Part shown: piece after piece, positions 40,310 to 48,679 of the stretch | Position numbering within the stretch: position 1 is the stretch's first letter | How the letters are laid out: each line of letters starts with the position of its first letter | Assembly: GCF_002198655.1 (NCBI RefSeq) | Contig: NZ_MWLN01000107.1 | Location: 1 to 64,000 of the forward strand | DNA from: Kineosporia sp. A_224 | GTDB lineage: Bacteria; Actinomycetota; Actinomycetes; Actinomycetales; Kineosporiaceae | Direction of reading: 5' to 3' | DNA length: 64,000 nucleotides | The notes under the pieces: model-generated | Seen by the model: the letters and a program-made list of their open reading frames with translations, nothing else | What the model was told of the DNA's origin: nothing | Databases searched by the model: none | Made by a program: the position numbers and the translations under genes

Positions 40310-42121
40310 GGAGGTCGTCACCGTCCCGCCGTCCGCGGACGGCGCCGGGACGGCCGGCGGGCCCGGCGGCACGAGCGGCACCGTCACCGCCGCGACGTCA
40401 CCGCGCTGCCGGTCGACGGGGACGGCGAGCAGGCCGTCCGGGGTCTGGACGACCACGACGTCCGGGCCCGGGGACGCCGCGACGAGCCGCGCGACGTCCG
40501 CGACGGACCAGACCGGTCCGGCGCCGTCCGTGCGCGGCCAGGAGAGCACCCGCGCCCCGGTGGTGGCCGCGACCTCGTGGGCGACCGCGGGGTCGCCCGC
40601 ACCGACGAGGACGACGTACCGCACCCGCTGCACCGCGTGCGGGCGCAGCGCCCGCTCGGCGCGGAACAGCGCGGCGTGCGCGCCGGCCACCGCCGCGGCC
40701 ACGACGAGGACGCCGAGGGCGTACCGCAGCGACCGCAGCGTCCCCAGCGTGAGGGCGCCGGCGAAGAGGTCCTCGAGCAGGAGGTAGACGACGCCGATGA
40801 GGGCGCCGACCGCCACGAGGACACCGACCCCGGTGACCGCGACGAGGTACGTGCGCCGGGTCACCGACGCCCGCTCCGGCCCGGGGGCGGTCCGGCAGGC
40901 GGCCTGCGCCGTCCGCCAGGCGAGCCACCAGACGGGCAGGCCGACGACGAGCGCGGACACCGCGACGAGCGCGACGTTCGCCGCCGGGGTGCCGGCGACC
41001 GCGACGGAGCGGGTCAGCGCGTCGACGAGCGCGACGACGAGCATCACCCCGCCGACGCAGGTCGCGAGCAGCCCCAGGGCGGCGGACGCGTAGTCGCGCA
41101 GCCGGTGCGCCTCGTCCCGCCCGGGCCGTGCCGTCGCGACCGGCCGGGCCAGCAGACCCGTGTGGTACCACCACAGCAGGGCCCCGGCCGCGGCGGTCGC
41201 GAGCAGGTGCGGCGTGTTCCGGAAGTGCTCGACGGCACCCGCCGCGGCGGGCGAGCCCAGGGCCCAGACGAGGCCGTCGCTCACCGCCCAGACCGTGCCG
41301 ACGACACCGGCGACGATGCCGACGAGGGTGCCGGCGGCCAGGGCGTAGGCGTCGGTGAACTGCCCCCGGGGCCGGGCCGAGGCGTGCCGCCACCAGTAGA
41401 GCGTCCACACGCCGGCGCCGACGAGCAGGGTCGCCGCCGCCCGGCGGAGCTGGTCCTGCGGGTCGACGAACGTGTCCCGCTGCAGCCCGAACGCCAGGTC
41501 GAGCGAGTTGCCGACGGTGCCCACGGCGCCGACGACCGTCGTCCCGAGGCCGAGCGCCGACCCGAGCAGCAGATGCGGTGTCGCGTGGTCCGAGGGGGTC
41601 AGGGCGCGGTCCAGCCGCCAGTGCACGAGCCAGACGAGCGACCACACGACCGCCCGGGCCACCGCGCGCGGGTTCTCGGGGTCGACACCGAGGGCCCAAC
41701 CGAGGCTGTCGTGGACGGCCACCATGGCGACGACGAGCGGGACGACGGTGCCGGCGGTGACGTAGGCCGCCCAGCCGAACGAGGTCCGCTCGGCCGGGTC
41801 GTCGCGCAGGGCCCGCCGGATGACGAGCCCGACGAGCAGGCCCAGCGGGAGGCCCACGACGACGAACGCGCCGTTCCGGGCGGCTTCGACGGACCCGGTG
41901 ACGAGCGGGCCGTCCGTGGCGTAGCGGTCGAGCAGCTGGCCGAGCAGGCCCGCGGTGCCGGTCGATGTCACGAGGACGGCGACGAGCAGCAGCACGTACG
42001 TGAACAGCTCGCGCAGCGAGGAGGTCCGGGCCGCGGTGGCACCGGGCCGGTGGGCCACCGCCCGGACGACGACGACCACCCCGACGACGAGCAGGGCGAG
42101 AAGAAGGACCGAGGCGATCAT
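40307..42121 (-). CDS. DUF5671 multi-pass membrane protein
   Basis: A 604-residue protein with about 14 membrane helices arranged as repeats of the DUF5671 unit: SLRELFTYVLLLVAVLV begins one, TSFGWAAYVTAGTVVPLVV the next, and LRDYASAALGLLATCVGGVM a third. The C-terminal 100 residues are soluble (VRYVVLVGAGDPAVAHEVAA). No enzymatic motif is seen and the family has no known role. It overlaps the small membrane-anchored protein upstream (ATGA) and shares its transcript. Confidence 0.8.
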   Translation of the reverse strand: MIASVLLLALLVVGVVVVVRAVAHRPGATAARTSSLRELFTYVLLLVAVLVTSTGTAGLLGQLLDRYATDGPLVTGSVEAARNGAFVVVGLPLGLLVGLVIRRALRDDPAERTSFGWAAYVTAGTVVPLVVAMVAVHDSLGWALGVDPENPRAVARAVVWSLVWLVHWRLDRALTPSDHATPHLLLGSALGLGTTVVGAVGTVGNSLDLAFGLQRDTFVDPQDQLRRAAATLLVGAGVWTLYWWRHASARPRGQFTDAYALAAGTLVGIVAGVVGTVWAVSDGLVWALGSPAAAGAVEHFRNTPHLLATAAAGALLWWYHTGLLARPVATARPGRDEAHRLRDYASAALGLLATCVGGVMLVVALVDALTRSVAVAGTPAANVALVAVSALVVGLPVWWLAWRTAQAACRTAPGPERASVTRRTYLVAVTGVGVLVAVGALIGVVYLLLEDLFAGALTLGTLRSLRYALGVLVVAAAVAGAHAALFRAERALRPHAVQRVRYVVLVGAGDPAVAHEVAATTGARVLSWPRTDGAGPVWSVADVARLVAASPGPDVVVVQTPDGLLAVPVDRQRGDVAAVTVPLVPPGPPAVPAPSADGGTVTTS

Positions 42122-42591
42122 GTCAGCCTCCCGGTGCACTCGTAGAGCGGCCACGGGATGCCGTCGATGCGCCATCCCGAGGTGGTACGGGTCAGCCTGA
42201 ACGTGCGCTCCTCGCCGTTGTCGCCCAACGGGTCCGCCCCGGGGTCGACACCGACGCGCACGCGGACCTGCGCCTGCGTGCCCTGCACGGTCGAGCCGAC
42301 GAGGTCGACCCGGGTGTCCCGGTCGAGGAAGGTCCGGTCGAGATCGGTTGCAGCGCAAGGGCTGCCAGGTGCGAGCAGGTCCGCCGCCGCCACGGTGTCA
42401 CCGGCGAGGACGGCGGTCACGTACGTCTGGACCACGCCCTGCGGCGTCGCCGGGTCCCAGACCTTCGCCGGCCGGGTCACCGCGAACAGGACGACCGCGA
42501 GCACCGCGACCAGCCCCACGACAGCGACGACGGGGACCAGGGCACGGCGGCGCTCGCTGGTCCGGTCCGGTCCGATGGTCGTCATGGACAT
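42118..42591 (-). CDS. Membrane-anchored protein with a SnoaL/NTF2-like or DUF4878-like domain
   Basis: A 157-residue protein: one membrane anchor (about 16-36, PVVAVVGLVAVLAVVLFAV) and an outside domain beginning ATPQGVVQTYVTAVLAGDTV, with GSPCAATDLDRTF and RLTRTTSGWRIDGIPWPLYE. The shape (helix, mid-domain Cys, closing WRIDG strand) matches NTF2-like lipoprotein domains; two cysteines may pair. ATG 42591 or 42585; no strong ribosome site. First gene of an operon with the DUF5671 protein. Confidence 0.65.
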   Translation of the reverse strand: MSMTTIGPDRTSERRRALVPVVAVVGLVAVLAVVLFAVTRPAKVWDPATPQGVVQTYVTAVLAGDTVAAADLLAPGSPCAATDLDRTFLDRDTRVDLVGSTVQGTQAQVRVRVGVDPGADPLGDNGEERTFRLTRTTSGWRIDGIPWPLYECTGRLT

Positions 42592-42738
42592 CACCGCCCG
42601 GCGCGCTGACCGGCCTGGCGGCGCGGGGGCCGCACCACCCGCGGGCCGGGGTCGCGTCACCTTCAGCCTCGTCGCGCGGCGGACCGCCGACCTGGGCCGT
42701 TGGTCGCTCGGCCCGGCCGAGCGACGATGATGGTCGGC

Positions 42739-43473
42739 ATGGGACCGACCGCCGCACCCGCCGACGGCTACGCCGCACACCTCGCGGCCGGCCGCGTGCT
42801 GTACCCCGGCATCCGCCTGGGCCGGCCCGGCCGGGCCCGCTCCTACTGGCTGGTCATCGCCCTGATGCGCGCGCTGCGCCTGCGCTGGCGGGTCGACGTC
42901 GAGGGCGCGGAGAACGTCGCACCGGGGGCTGCGGTCCTCGTGGGCAACCACGTGTCCGCGCTCGACCCCGTCGTCCTGGTGATCAGCGCCTGGTGGCGGG
43001 TCACCGCGTTCACCAAGCTCGAGGTCTTCCAGGGCCGTGGTGCCGCGTTCTTCCGACTCATGGGCCAGATCCCGCTGCGCCGCGGCGACGCCGCAGCCAC
43101 CGACTGGGCGATCGGCATGGCCGCCCTCGCGCTCGCGGACGGCGGCATGGTCGGGCTCTACCCGGAGGGCACGCGCTCGCCCGACCCGACGAAGCTGCAC
43201 CGGCTGCACGGCCGGGTGCTGCTGCCGGTCCTGCAGGGCAGCCCCGACGTCCCCGTGCATGCGGTCACGACGCGGTACACCCGCCGCCCCGGCCGCCGGC
43301 CGCTCGTGCAGGTGCGCGTCTCGCCGCCGCTGCCCATCGACGCGCGGACCATGGCCGCCGACGAGATCGTCGCCGTCCTCCGCGACACCCTGCTGGCGCT
43401 CGGCGGCCAGACGTACGTCGACCGGTCGGCCCGTGAGGCGAAGGCGGAGCGGCGGCCGGAGCCGCCCGCGTGA
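42739..43473 (+). CDS. 1-acyl-glycerol-3-phosphate acyltransferase (PlsC-like)
   Basis: A 244-residue acyltransferase. The catalytic NHxxxxD is GNHVSALDPVV (H71, D76), and the second motif is GLYPEGTRSPDPTKLHRLH. Substrate-binding FQGRGAAFFRLMGQIPLRRGD follows in part the usual PlsC order. It acylates lysophosphatidic acid at the membrane face. GATGAT stands 7 bases before ATG 42739, which suggests a leaderless start; ATGs at 42727 and 42730 are in frame. Confidence 0.87.
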   Translation: MGPTAAPADGYAAHLAAGRVLYPGIRLGRPGRARSYWLVIALMRALRLRWRVDVEGAENVAPGAAVLVGNHVSALDPVVLVISAWWRVTAFTKLEVFQGRGAAFFRLMGQIPLRRGDAAATDWAIGMAALALADGGMVGLYPEGTRSPDPTKLHRLHGRVLLPVLQGSPDVPVHAVTTRYTRRPGRRPLVQVRVSPPLPIDARTMAADEIVAVLRDTLLALGGQTYVDRSAREAKAERRPEPPA

Positions 43474-43500
43474 CAGTCCGGGTCGCTGCCCCGGGACCGC

Positions 43501-43950
43501 TCACCCGGTCGTGCGCTCCGCGAGCCAGGTCCTGATCGCGGGGATGTCCGTGCCGTCGCCGGCCTCCACCAGCGTCTTCAGCGGGGTGGACGCCGGGGTG
43601 CCGGCGGGCGCACCGAAGCGGGCGAGGACCTCGGCCGCGGTGACGGGCGGGAAGGCGTCGACCACCTGCTGGACCGTCATCGAGCCCTTGACGTCGGCCG
43701 GGTCGACGGGGGCCGCCGGTGCGGTGCCGCCGTCCGCGCCGGGCTGCGCCCCGTCGGCCTGCCGCACGGCGGTCGCACCGGTCGTGGCCCACCAGCCGGC
43801 GCCGACCCCGGCGCCGACCACGAGCACGGGCAGCAGGAGCAGGCCGACGACGTACAGGATCACGGGGACCGGTCGGGTCCGCAGCCGGGTCCGGGTCGGC
43901 AGGGCACGGGCGCTGCGGGGCAGGAGCAGGTTCTCCGGCGGGCGCTTCAT
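43501..43950 (-). CDS. Membrane-anchored helical protein of polyferredoxin cluster
   Basis: A 149-residue protein: one membrane helix (about 30-52), a Gly/Ala/Pro linker, then VKGSMTVQQVVDAFPPVTAA and EVLARFGAPAGTPASTPLK, ending IPAIRTWLAERTTG. The DVKGSMTVQQV...TPLKTL pattern is a small helical domain that accompanies NapH/NosR-like iron-sulfur membrane proteins. Its ATG overlaps the stop of the polyferredoxin gene (ATGA). Probably a partner in the same membrane electron-transfer unit; the exact role is not known. Confidence 0.7.
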   Translation of the reverse strand: MKRPPENLLLPRSARALPTRTRLRTRPVPVILYVVGLLLLPVLVVGAGVGAGWWATTGATAVRQADGAQPGADGGTAPAAPVDPADVKGSMTVQQVVDAFPPVTAAEVLARFGAPAGTPASTPLKTLVEAGDGTDIPAIRTWLAERTTG

Positions 43951-44867
43951 GACCGCCGCCCCGGGAACGGGAGGGCGACGGTGAGAGCCAGGCCCTTCTC
44001 GCTGGGGCAGGCAGCGACGCACTCGAGGCACCCGAGGCAGGTGGTGTCGGTGACCCGGGTCCGGGTGTTCACGGGGATCCCCATCGGGCAGGCCCGGTTG
44101 CACAGGTCGCACCCGAGGCAGGCCGACGCGTCCCGCTGGACGGCGATCGGGCTGAGCCGGCCGAGCAGCGACTGCGCCGCTCCGAGCGGGCACGCGTAGC
44201 GGCAGAACGGCCGCTCGACGACGACCGAGGCGACCAGGGTCACGAGCAGCACCACGAACGCCGTGCTGATCTCGAACTCGACGACCGACAGTACGGCCAC
44301 CCACGGGTCGACCTCCCGGAAGACCATCGTCCCGGTGAGTGCGGCGCCGCCGACCGCCCAGCCGAGCACCAGCCACCGCCCCCACCGGAGCACCCGGTCC
44401 ACCCGGCCCCAGCGGGCTGCCGGGGCGCCCTGCCCCAGCCGGCGCCGCAGCCGGCGCAGGGGCGCCACCCGGTCGCCGACCGCGCGGCCCGCGGCGTGCA
44501 CCAGCCCCTGCAGCGTGCCGAGCGGGCAGAGCCAGCCGCAGAAGAACCCACGGCCGACCAGGGCCAGGACCACCACGGCCGCGGCGAGCACGAGGTTCGC
44601 GGTGTGGACGTGGGCCACCGTCCGACCGGTGGTCACCCAGGTCCAGGCGGTCTCGAAGCCTCCGAAGGGGCAGAACGCCTCGGCGGACGCCGCTCCGGAC
44701 CGGGCGTGCTGCACCACCTGCCAGACGACGAGCCCGACGACCACGGCCTGCGTGCCATGGCGCGCCAGGCGCACCCTGGTCCCCCAGCCCGCGGGACGTC
44801 GCGGCACCCTGATGCGGACCCCGGCGGCAGCGCCGCTGCCGGCCGTCCGCGCACTCGACCCGGTCAT
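43947..44867 (-). CDS. NapH/NosR-like membrane polyferredoxin (4Fe-4S)
   Basis: A 306-residue protein with about five membrane helices. Cysteine motifs: FCPFGGFE near the start, FFCGWLCPLGTLQ and FCRYACPLGAAQ in membrane loops (CxxxCP type as in NosR/NapH), and two 4Fe-4S clusters at the end, CLGCDLCNRACP and CLGCLECVAACPSEKG. It should pass electrons between quinol and an outer-face partner. No NapA, NosZ or other terminal reductase is present. GAGGAG lies 6 bases before ATG 44867. Confidence 0.85.
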   Translation of the reverse strand: MTGSSARTAGSGAAAGVRIRVPRRPAGWGTRVRLARHGTQAVVVGLVVWQVVQHARSGAASAEAFCPFGGFETAWTWVTTGRTVAHVHTANLVLAAAVVVLALVGRGFFCGWLCPLGTLQGLVHAAGRAVGDRVAPLRRLRRRLGQGAPAARWGRVDRVLRWGRWLVLGWAVGGAALTGTMVFREVDPWVAVLSVVEFEISTAFVVLLVTLVASVVVERPFCRYACPLGAAQSLLGRLSPIAVQRDASACLGCDLCNRACPMGIPVNTRTRVTDTTCLGCLECVAACPSEKGLALTVALPFPGRRS

Positions 44868-44882
44868 CACTGGCTCCTCCCG

Positions 44883-44909
44883 CCCAGGAGGTCCGATCGA
44901 CCGCCTGGG
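44883..44909 (-). terminator. Hairpin between ABC operon and polyferredoxin gene
   Basis: CCCAGG-A-GGTC pairs with GACC-G-CCTGGG around a 5-base loop (one mismatch). Located 3' of the ABC operon and just upstream of the polyferredoxin ribosome site, it may attenuate or end the ABC transcript. The rest of 44910-45016 shows only a weaker CTGGC/GCCAG hairpin. Confidence 0.6.
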
Positions 44910-45016
44910 GCTCTGGCTCGTCAGGCCAGGCTGTGGGTGGCGTCGGGAGAGCCGGTGGATCCGGGATGGAGACGGTGTGGAGACCGATCACTCCTGCCCG
45001 AGACGGTGGTGATGCC

Positions 45017-45745
45017 TCACTCGGCCGACGTGAGCGGTAGGGTCTCCAGGCGCCGGGCGCCGTAGTACGTCGCGGCGACCGTGAGGACGGCGAGCAGCGC
45101 CCCGCCCGTCGACGCCGCGACGGCGGCGGCGACACCGAACCGGTCGGCGTCCGCGCCGAGCATCGCCTCCGTGAGGCCGAGCGACCACTGCCGCACCGAC
45201 AGGTTCTGGGCGCCGGGCACGAAGCCGGCGACGGTCGTCTCCCACACGATGGCGTAGAGCAGACCGACGATGACCGCGTTGCGGGTCACGACGGCCAGGC
45301 AGAGGAACAGCGCCGCGTAGGCCGTGCACGCCGCGGCGGCTCCGACGAGGTACGGGACGACGAGCGCGCCGGGCGACTGCGCGAGCACCAGCATGGCGGC
45401 GCCCACCGGGAGCGCGCCGAACCCCAGCGCGACGACCACCGCCGTGGCCAGCTTGCTGACCAGGATCGTGAACCGGCTGATCGGCTTGGACAGCAGGTAG
45501 ACGATCGAGCCGTCGTCGATCTCCGGGCCGATCGACCCGGTCCCGGCGAGGAGGGCCACCAGGGGGACGATCGTGCCGAGGCCGAACCCGCCCACCAGGC
45601 CGACCGCCGTCCCGTCGTCCGCCCCGGCGACGAGACGGACGACCGCCGCCATCCCGACGAGGACGAGCGGGAGCACGAGCAGCAGCAGGGCACGGCGGCG
45701 GCCGAGGAGCCCGCGGACGGTCAGCCGGGCGACAGTGGCGTTCAT
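45017..45745 (-). CDS. ABC-2 type transporter permease
   Basis: A 242-residue permease with six membrane helices. IVPLVALLAGTGSIGPEIDD, GSIVYLLSKPISRFTILVSK and LAVVTRNAVIVGLLYAIVWE are the NosY/ABC-2 pattern. Its ATG overlaps the upstream ATPase stop (ATGA), so ATPase and permease form one transporter. The operon order on this strand is ATPase, permease, ATPase, permease, then polyferredoxin. Confidence 0.87.
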   Translation of the reverse strand: MNATVARLTVRGLLGRRRALLLLVLPLVLVGMAAVVRLVAGADDGTAVGLVGGFGLGTIVPLVALLAGTGSIGPEIDDGSIVYLLSKPISRFTILVSKLATAVVVALGFGALPVGAAMLVLAQSPGALVVPYLVGAAAACTAYAALFLCLAVVTRNAVIVGLLYAIVWETTVAGFVPGAQNLSVRQWSLGLTEAMLGADADRFGVAAAVAASTGGALLAVLTVAATYYGARRLETLPLTSAE

Positions 45746-46653
45746 CGCTCCACCAGGTAGGAGAAGACGCTCTCGAGCGACTCGTCGGCCGGTGCCACCT
45801 CGTACAGGCGCACGTCGTGGTGCCGGGCGAGCAGGGGCAGCACGTGCACGAAGGCCGCGCGGTCGGCGGCCCGGACGTGCAGCGCGGCCTCGCGCAGCTC
45901 GACCCCGGACGTCGACCCGTGCGCGATCAACGCGGCGGCGAGCGCCCGGTCGTCGCTGGACCTGATCGTGTACTGGTGCGGCCGTTCGGTCATGAGACGG
46001 CGGATCTCCCGGAAGTCGCCGGACGCCGCGTGCCGTCCCGCGACCATCACCTCGATGCTGCCGGCGAGCTGCTCGACCTCCTCGAGGATGTGCGAGGAGA
46101 ACAGGACCGTGCGTCCGTCGTCCGCCATCCGGTGCAGCAGCTCCATGAGGTGCAGCCGCTGGCGCGGGTCCATGCCGTTGAACGGCTCGTCGAGCAGCAG
46201 GACCGACGGGTCGTGCACGAGCGCGGTCGCCATCTTGATGCGCTGCTTCATGCCCTTGGAGTACGTCGAGATCTCGCGGTCCTGCGCCGCCTCCATGTCG
46301 ACCGTCGCCACCGCGCGGGCTGCCGCCGACTCGGGGTCGGGCAGCAGGTGCAGCCGCGCGTTCGCGAGCACGAGCTCGCGGCCGGTGACGACGTCGTACA
46401 TACCCTCGCGCTCGGGCACCAGGCCCAGGCGACGGTAGATCTGCTCGTTGCGCCACGTCGGCTCGCCGTCGATCGTCACGCTGCCGGCCGAGGGCGCGAG
46501 GAAGCCGGCCATCATCGCGATGAGCGTCGACTTGCCCGCACCGTTGGGTCCGAGCAGCCCGGTGACGCCCGGGCCGATCGTCATGCTCACGTCGTTGACG
46601 GCGACCACGTTGCCGAACCAGCGCGAGACCTGGTCGATGACGACGGTGCTCAT
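45742..46653 (-). CDS. ABC transporter ATP-binding protein
   Basis: A 303-residue ATPase. Walker A is GLLGPNGAGKSTLIAMMAGF, the signature is YSKGMKQRIKMATAL, Walker B is PSVLLLDEPFNGMDP, and the H-loop is VLFSSHILEEVEQL. The 80-residue C-terminal extension (VELREAALHVRAADR, ending ADESLESVFSYLVER) is typical of NosF/DrrA-type ABC-2 ATPases. It overlaps its partner permeases on both sides. Confidence 0.92.
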   Translation of the reverse strand: MSTVVIDQVSRWFGNVVAVNDVSMTIGPGVTGLLGPNGAGKSTLIAMMAGFLAPSAGSVTIDGEPTWRNEQIYRRLGLVPEREGMYDVVTGRELVLANARLHLLPDPESAAARAVATVDMEAAQDREISTYSKGMKQRIKMATALVHDPSVLLLDEPFNGMDPRQRLHLMELLHRMADDGRTVLFSSHILEEVEQLAGSIEVMVAGRHAASGDFREIRRLMTERPHQYTIRSSDDRALAAALIAHGSTSGVELREAALHVRAADRAAFVHVLPLLARHHDVRLYEVAPADESLESVFSYLVER

Positions 46654-47564
46654 GAGACGGACACCGTGCGGTACCGGACCAGCAGGAGCAGGTACGGGAC
46701 GACGACGAGCGCCGCGGCCGCGGCGACCCAGGCCAGCCCCTGCGCGCCGTCCGGCAGCACCACACTCGCCGTCGGCTCGGTGCCGAAGAGCCACGCGATC
46801 ATCGTGTCCACCGTCGAGATCGGCGCGGCGAGGGTCGTCCACGTCGCCAGGTCGTCGCGGCCCTGCGTGACCGCGAGGCCCTGGAGCGCGTTCTGGACAC
46901 CGGTGACGACGACGAAGAACGCGATGACGGCCGCGACCCCGAGCCCGCGACGCGGGGTGACGGACGCCAGCAGCAGGCCGACACCGGCCATCACCGGCGC
47001 CGTGACCGCCGCGCCGACCAGCCCCTGGCCGAGCTGCGCGAGCGTGTCGGACGCCGGGAAACCGGCGAGCAGCCCTCCGGCGCCGAGCAGCAGCAGCGGC
47101 AGCGCGAGGAGGCCGAGGACCGCGGTGGACAGGGCCGCGTACTTCGCGGCGACGTAGTCCTGCCGCAGCAGCTGCCGCGAGAAGTACAGCGACACCACCC
47201 GGAACCGCAGGTCCCTGCTGACGCTCGCGGGAGCCTGCCCGGCGACGTAGAGCGAGAGCGGGACGTAGAGCAGGAACGCGTACGACGTGAGCTCGAACGG
47301 GAACTCGTCCTGGCCGGTCACGTTGATGACGATGGCCACGACGAAGGCCGGGAAGGCGATCGCCGCGAGCAGCAGGAACGGCATCACCTTGCTCTTCGCC
47401 GACCGCCCCAGACCGAAGGCACTGCGCAGGCTGTCGACGTACAGCGCCCGGACGATCGCGGCGCGACCCAGGCGCGCACCCTCGTAGTGCCGGTAGCCGA
47501 TGTCGTGGATGACACCGCCGCCGGGCGGCGCGGACGCCGTCCGGCCGTCAGGGGACGTCGACAT
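46650..47564 (-). CDS. ABC-2 type transporter permease
   Basis: A 304-residue permease with six membrane helices. The cytoplasmic start GVIHDIGYRHYEGARLGRA is characteristic of an actinobacterial ABC-2 permease group. SRDLRFRVVSLYFSRQLLRQ and APISTVDTMIAWLFGTEP lie in loops. It overlaps the following ATPase by 4 bases and the preceding ATPase by 17, so all four genes are one unit. It probably pairs with the ATPase at 47548. Confidence 0.87.
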   Translation of the reverse strand: MSTSPDGRTASAPPGGGVIHDIGYRHYEGARLGRAAIVRALYVDSLRSAFGLGRSAKSKVMPFLLLAAIAFPAFVVAIVINVTGQDEFPFELTSYAFLLYVPLSLYVAGQAPASVSRDLRFRVVSLYFSRQLLRQDYVAAKYAALSTAVLGLLALPLLLLGAGGLLAGFPASDTLAQLGQGLVGAAVTAPVMAGVGLLLASVTPRRGLGVAAVIAFFVVVTGVQNALQGLAVTQGRDDLATWTTLAAPISTVDTMIAWLFGTEPTASVVLPDGAQGLAWVAAAAALVVVPYLLLLVRYRTVSVS

Positions 47565-48474
47565 CGTGCGCCTCCTCGCGCGGCGTCTCGAAGAGCTCGG
47601 CCATGCGGTGCCGACGGCGCTCCATGCGCACGAGGCCGAGCCCGAGCCCGGCGACGGCGTCCCGGACGGCGTCGAAGGTGCCCTCGCCGTCCAGCACGAC
47701 CTCGAGCAGGCGGCCCGCCGGGCGGACGTCGAGGCCGCCCTCGCGCAGCAGCCGGGCGACGTCGCCGGCCCGGTCGTCCACCTCGACGACGAGCACCCCG
47801 CTCACCCCGGTGACGTCGGCCGTGGACGACGACCGCAGGAGGCGCCCGCCGTCGATCACGACGACGTGGTCGCAGATCCGCTCGAGCTCACCGAGCAGGT
47901 GCGAGGTGACGAGCACGGAGATGCCGAAGTCGCTGCCCACCCGGCGGATCAGCCCGAGCATCTCGTCGCGGCCCGCGGGGTCGAGGCCGTTCGTCGGCTC
48001 GTCGAGGAGCACGAGCTGCGGGTCGTGGACGAGCGCCTGCGCGAGCTTGACCCGCTGCCGCATACCGGTGGAGTAGCCGCCGATCGAGCGGTAGCGCTCC
48101 TCGTAGAGGCCGACGTGCCGCAGGACGTCGGCGGTGCGTTCGCGGGCGGCGGTCGCCGGGAGCCCGGACATCCGCGCCATGTGGACGACGAACTCCGTCG
48201 CCGTGGTGTCGGCTGGCAGGCAGTCGTGCTCCGGCATGTACCCGACGCGCTCCCGGATGGCCTCGCCGGCCTCGCGGACGTCGAGCCCGAGCACCTCGGC
48301 ACGCCCTTCGGTCGCCGGGAGCAGACCGAGCAGGATCTTGATGAGCGTGGACTTGCCCGCGCCGTTGGCGCCCACGAGCCCGACGACACCGGGCTCGACG
48401 TCCAGGGTGAGGGCGTCGAGCGCGGTGATGGAGCCGAAACGCATCGTGAGCGCGTCGGTGACGATCAGAGGCAC
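47548..48474 (-). CDS. ABC transporter ATP-binding protein
   Basis: A 308-residue ATPase: Walker A GLVGANGAGKSTLIKILLGL, signature YSTGMRQRVKLAQAL, Walker B PQLVLLDEPTNGLDP, H-loop VLVTSHLLGELERI, then a 90-residue extension ending MAELFETPREE. GTG 48474 is chosen because TAGGGT stands 7 bases upstream; the frame stays open much further without homology. It is the first gene of the ABC operon. Confidence 0.92.
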   Translation of the reverse strand: MPLIVTDALTMRFGSITALDALTLDVEPGVVGLVGANGAGKSTLIKILLGLLPATEGRAEVLGLDVREAGEAIRERVGYMPEHDCLPADTTATEFVVHMARMSGLPATAARERTADVLRHVGLYEERYRSIGGYSTGMRQRVKLAQALVHDPQLVLLDEPTNGLDPAGRDEMLGLIRRVGSDFGISVLVTSHLLGELERICDHVVVIDGGRLLRSSSTADVTGVSGVLVVEVDDRAGDVARLLREGGLDVRPAGRLLEVVLDGEGTFDAVRDAVAGLGLGLVRMERRRHRMAELFETPREEAHDVDVP

Positions 48475-48679
48475 GACGAACACCCTAGGCGCGCGGACGG
48501 GGGCGGACCCTGCAGCCAGCCCCCCTCCTGCGCTGCTGCCGGCCCCCAGTGCAGCACCGGTCGGGACCTGATCGTGACAGGCCGGACACGGTACGAATCC
48601 GGCCTTTCGCCGACGCCATGATCCGGGCATGCTTCGTGCCGCACGGTCCTCGTGGATCGTGCTCATCGGGGAGTGGGGC
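48475..48679. promoter_or_regulatory. Divergent regulatory region of ABC and VWA genes
   Basis: Reverse: TAGGGT at 48482-48487, 7 bases before the ATPase GTG. Forward: an inverted repeat GCCGGA/TCCGGC at 48581-48603 enclosing TACGAA, a possible -10 box. No gene is seen in the spacer. Head-to-head position suggests shared control. Confidence 0.45.

Noticed and set aside
43947-48474. Nitrous oxide reductase (nos) operon
   Set aside because: NosR/F/Y-like parts are present but nosZ, nosD and nosL are not, so the nos label was not applied.
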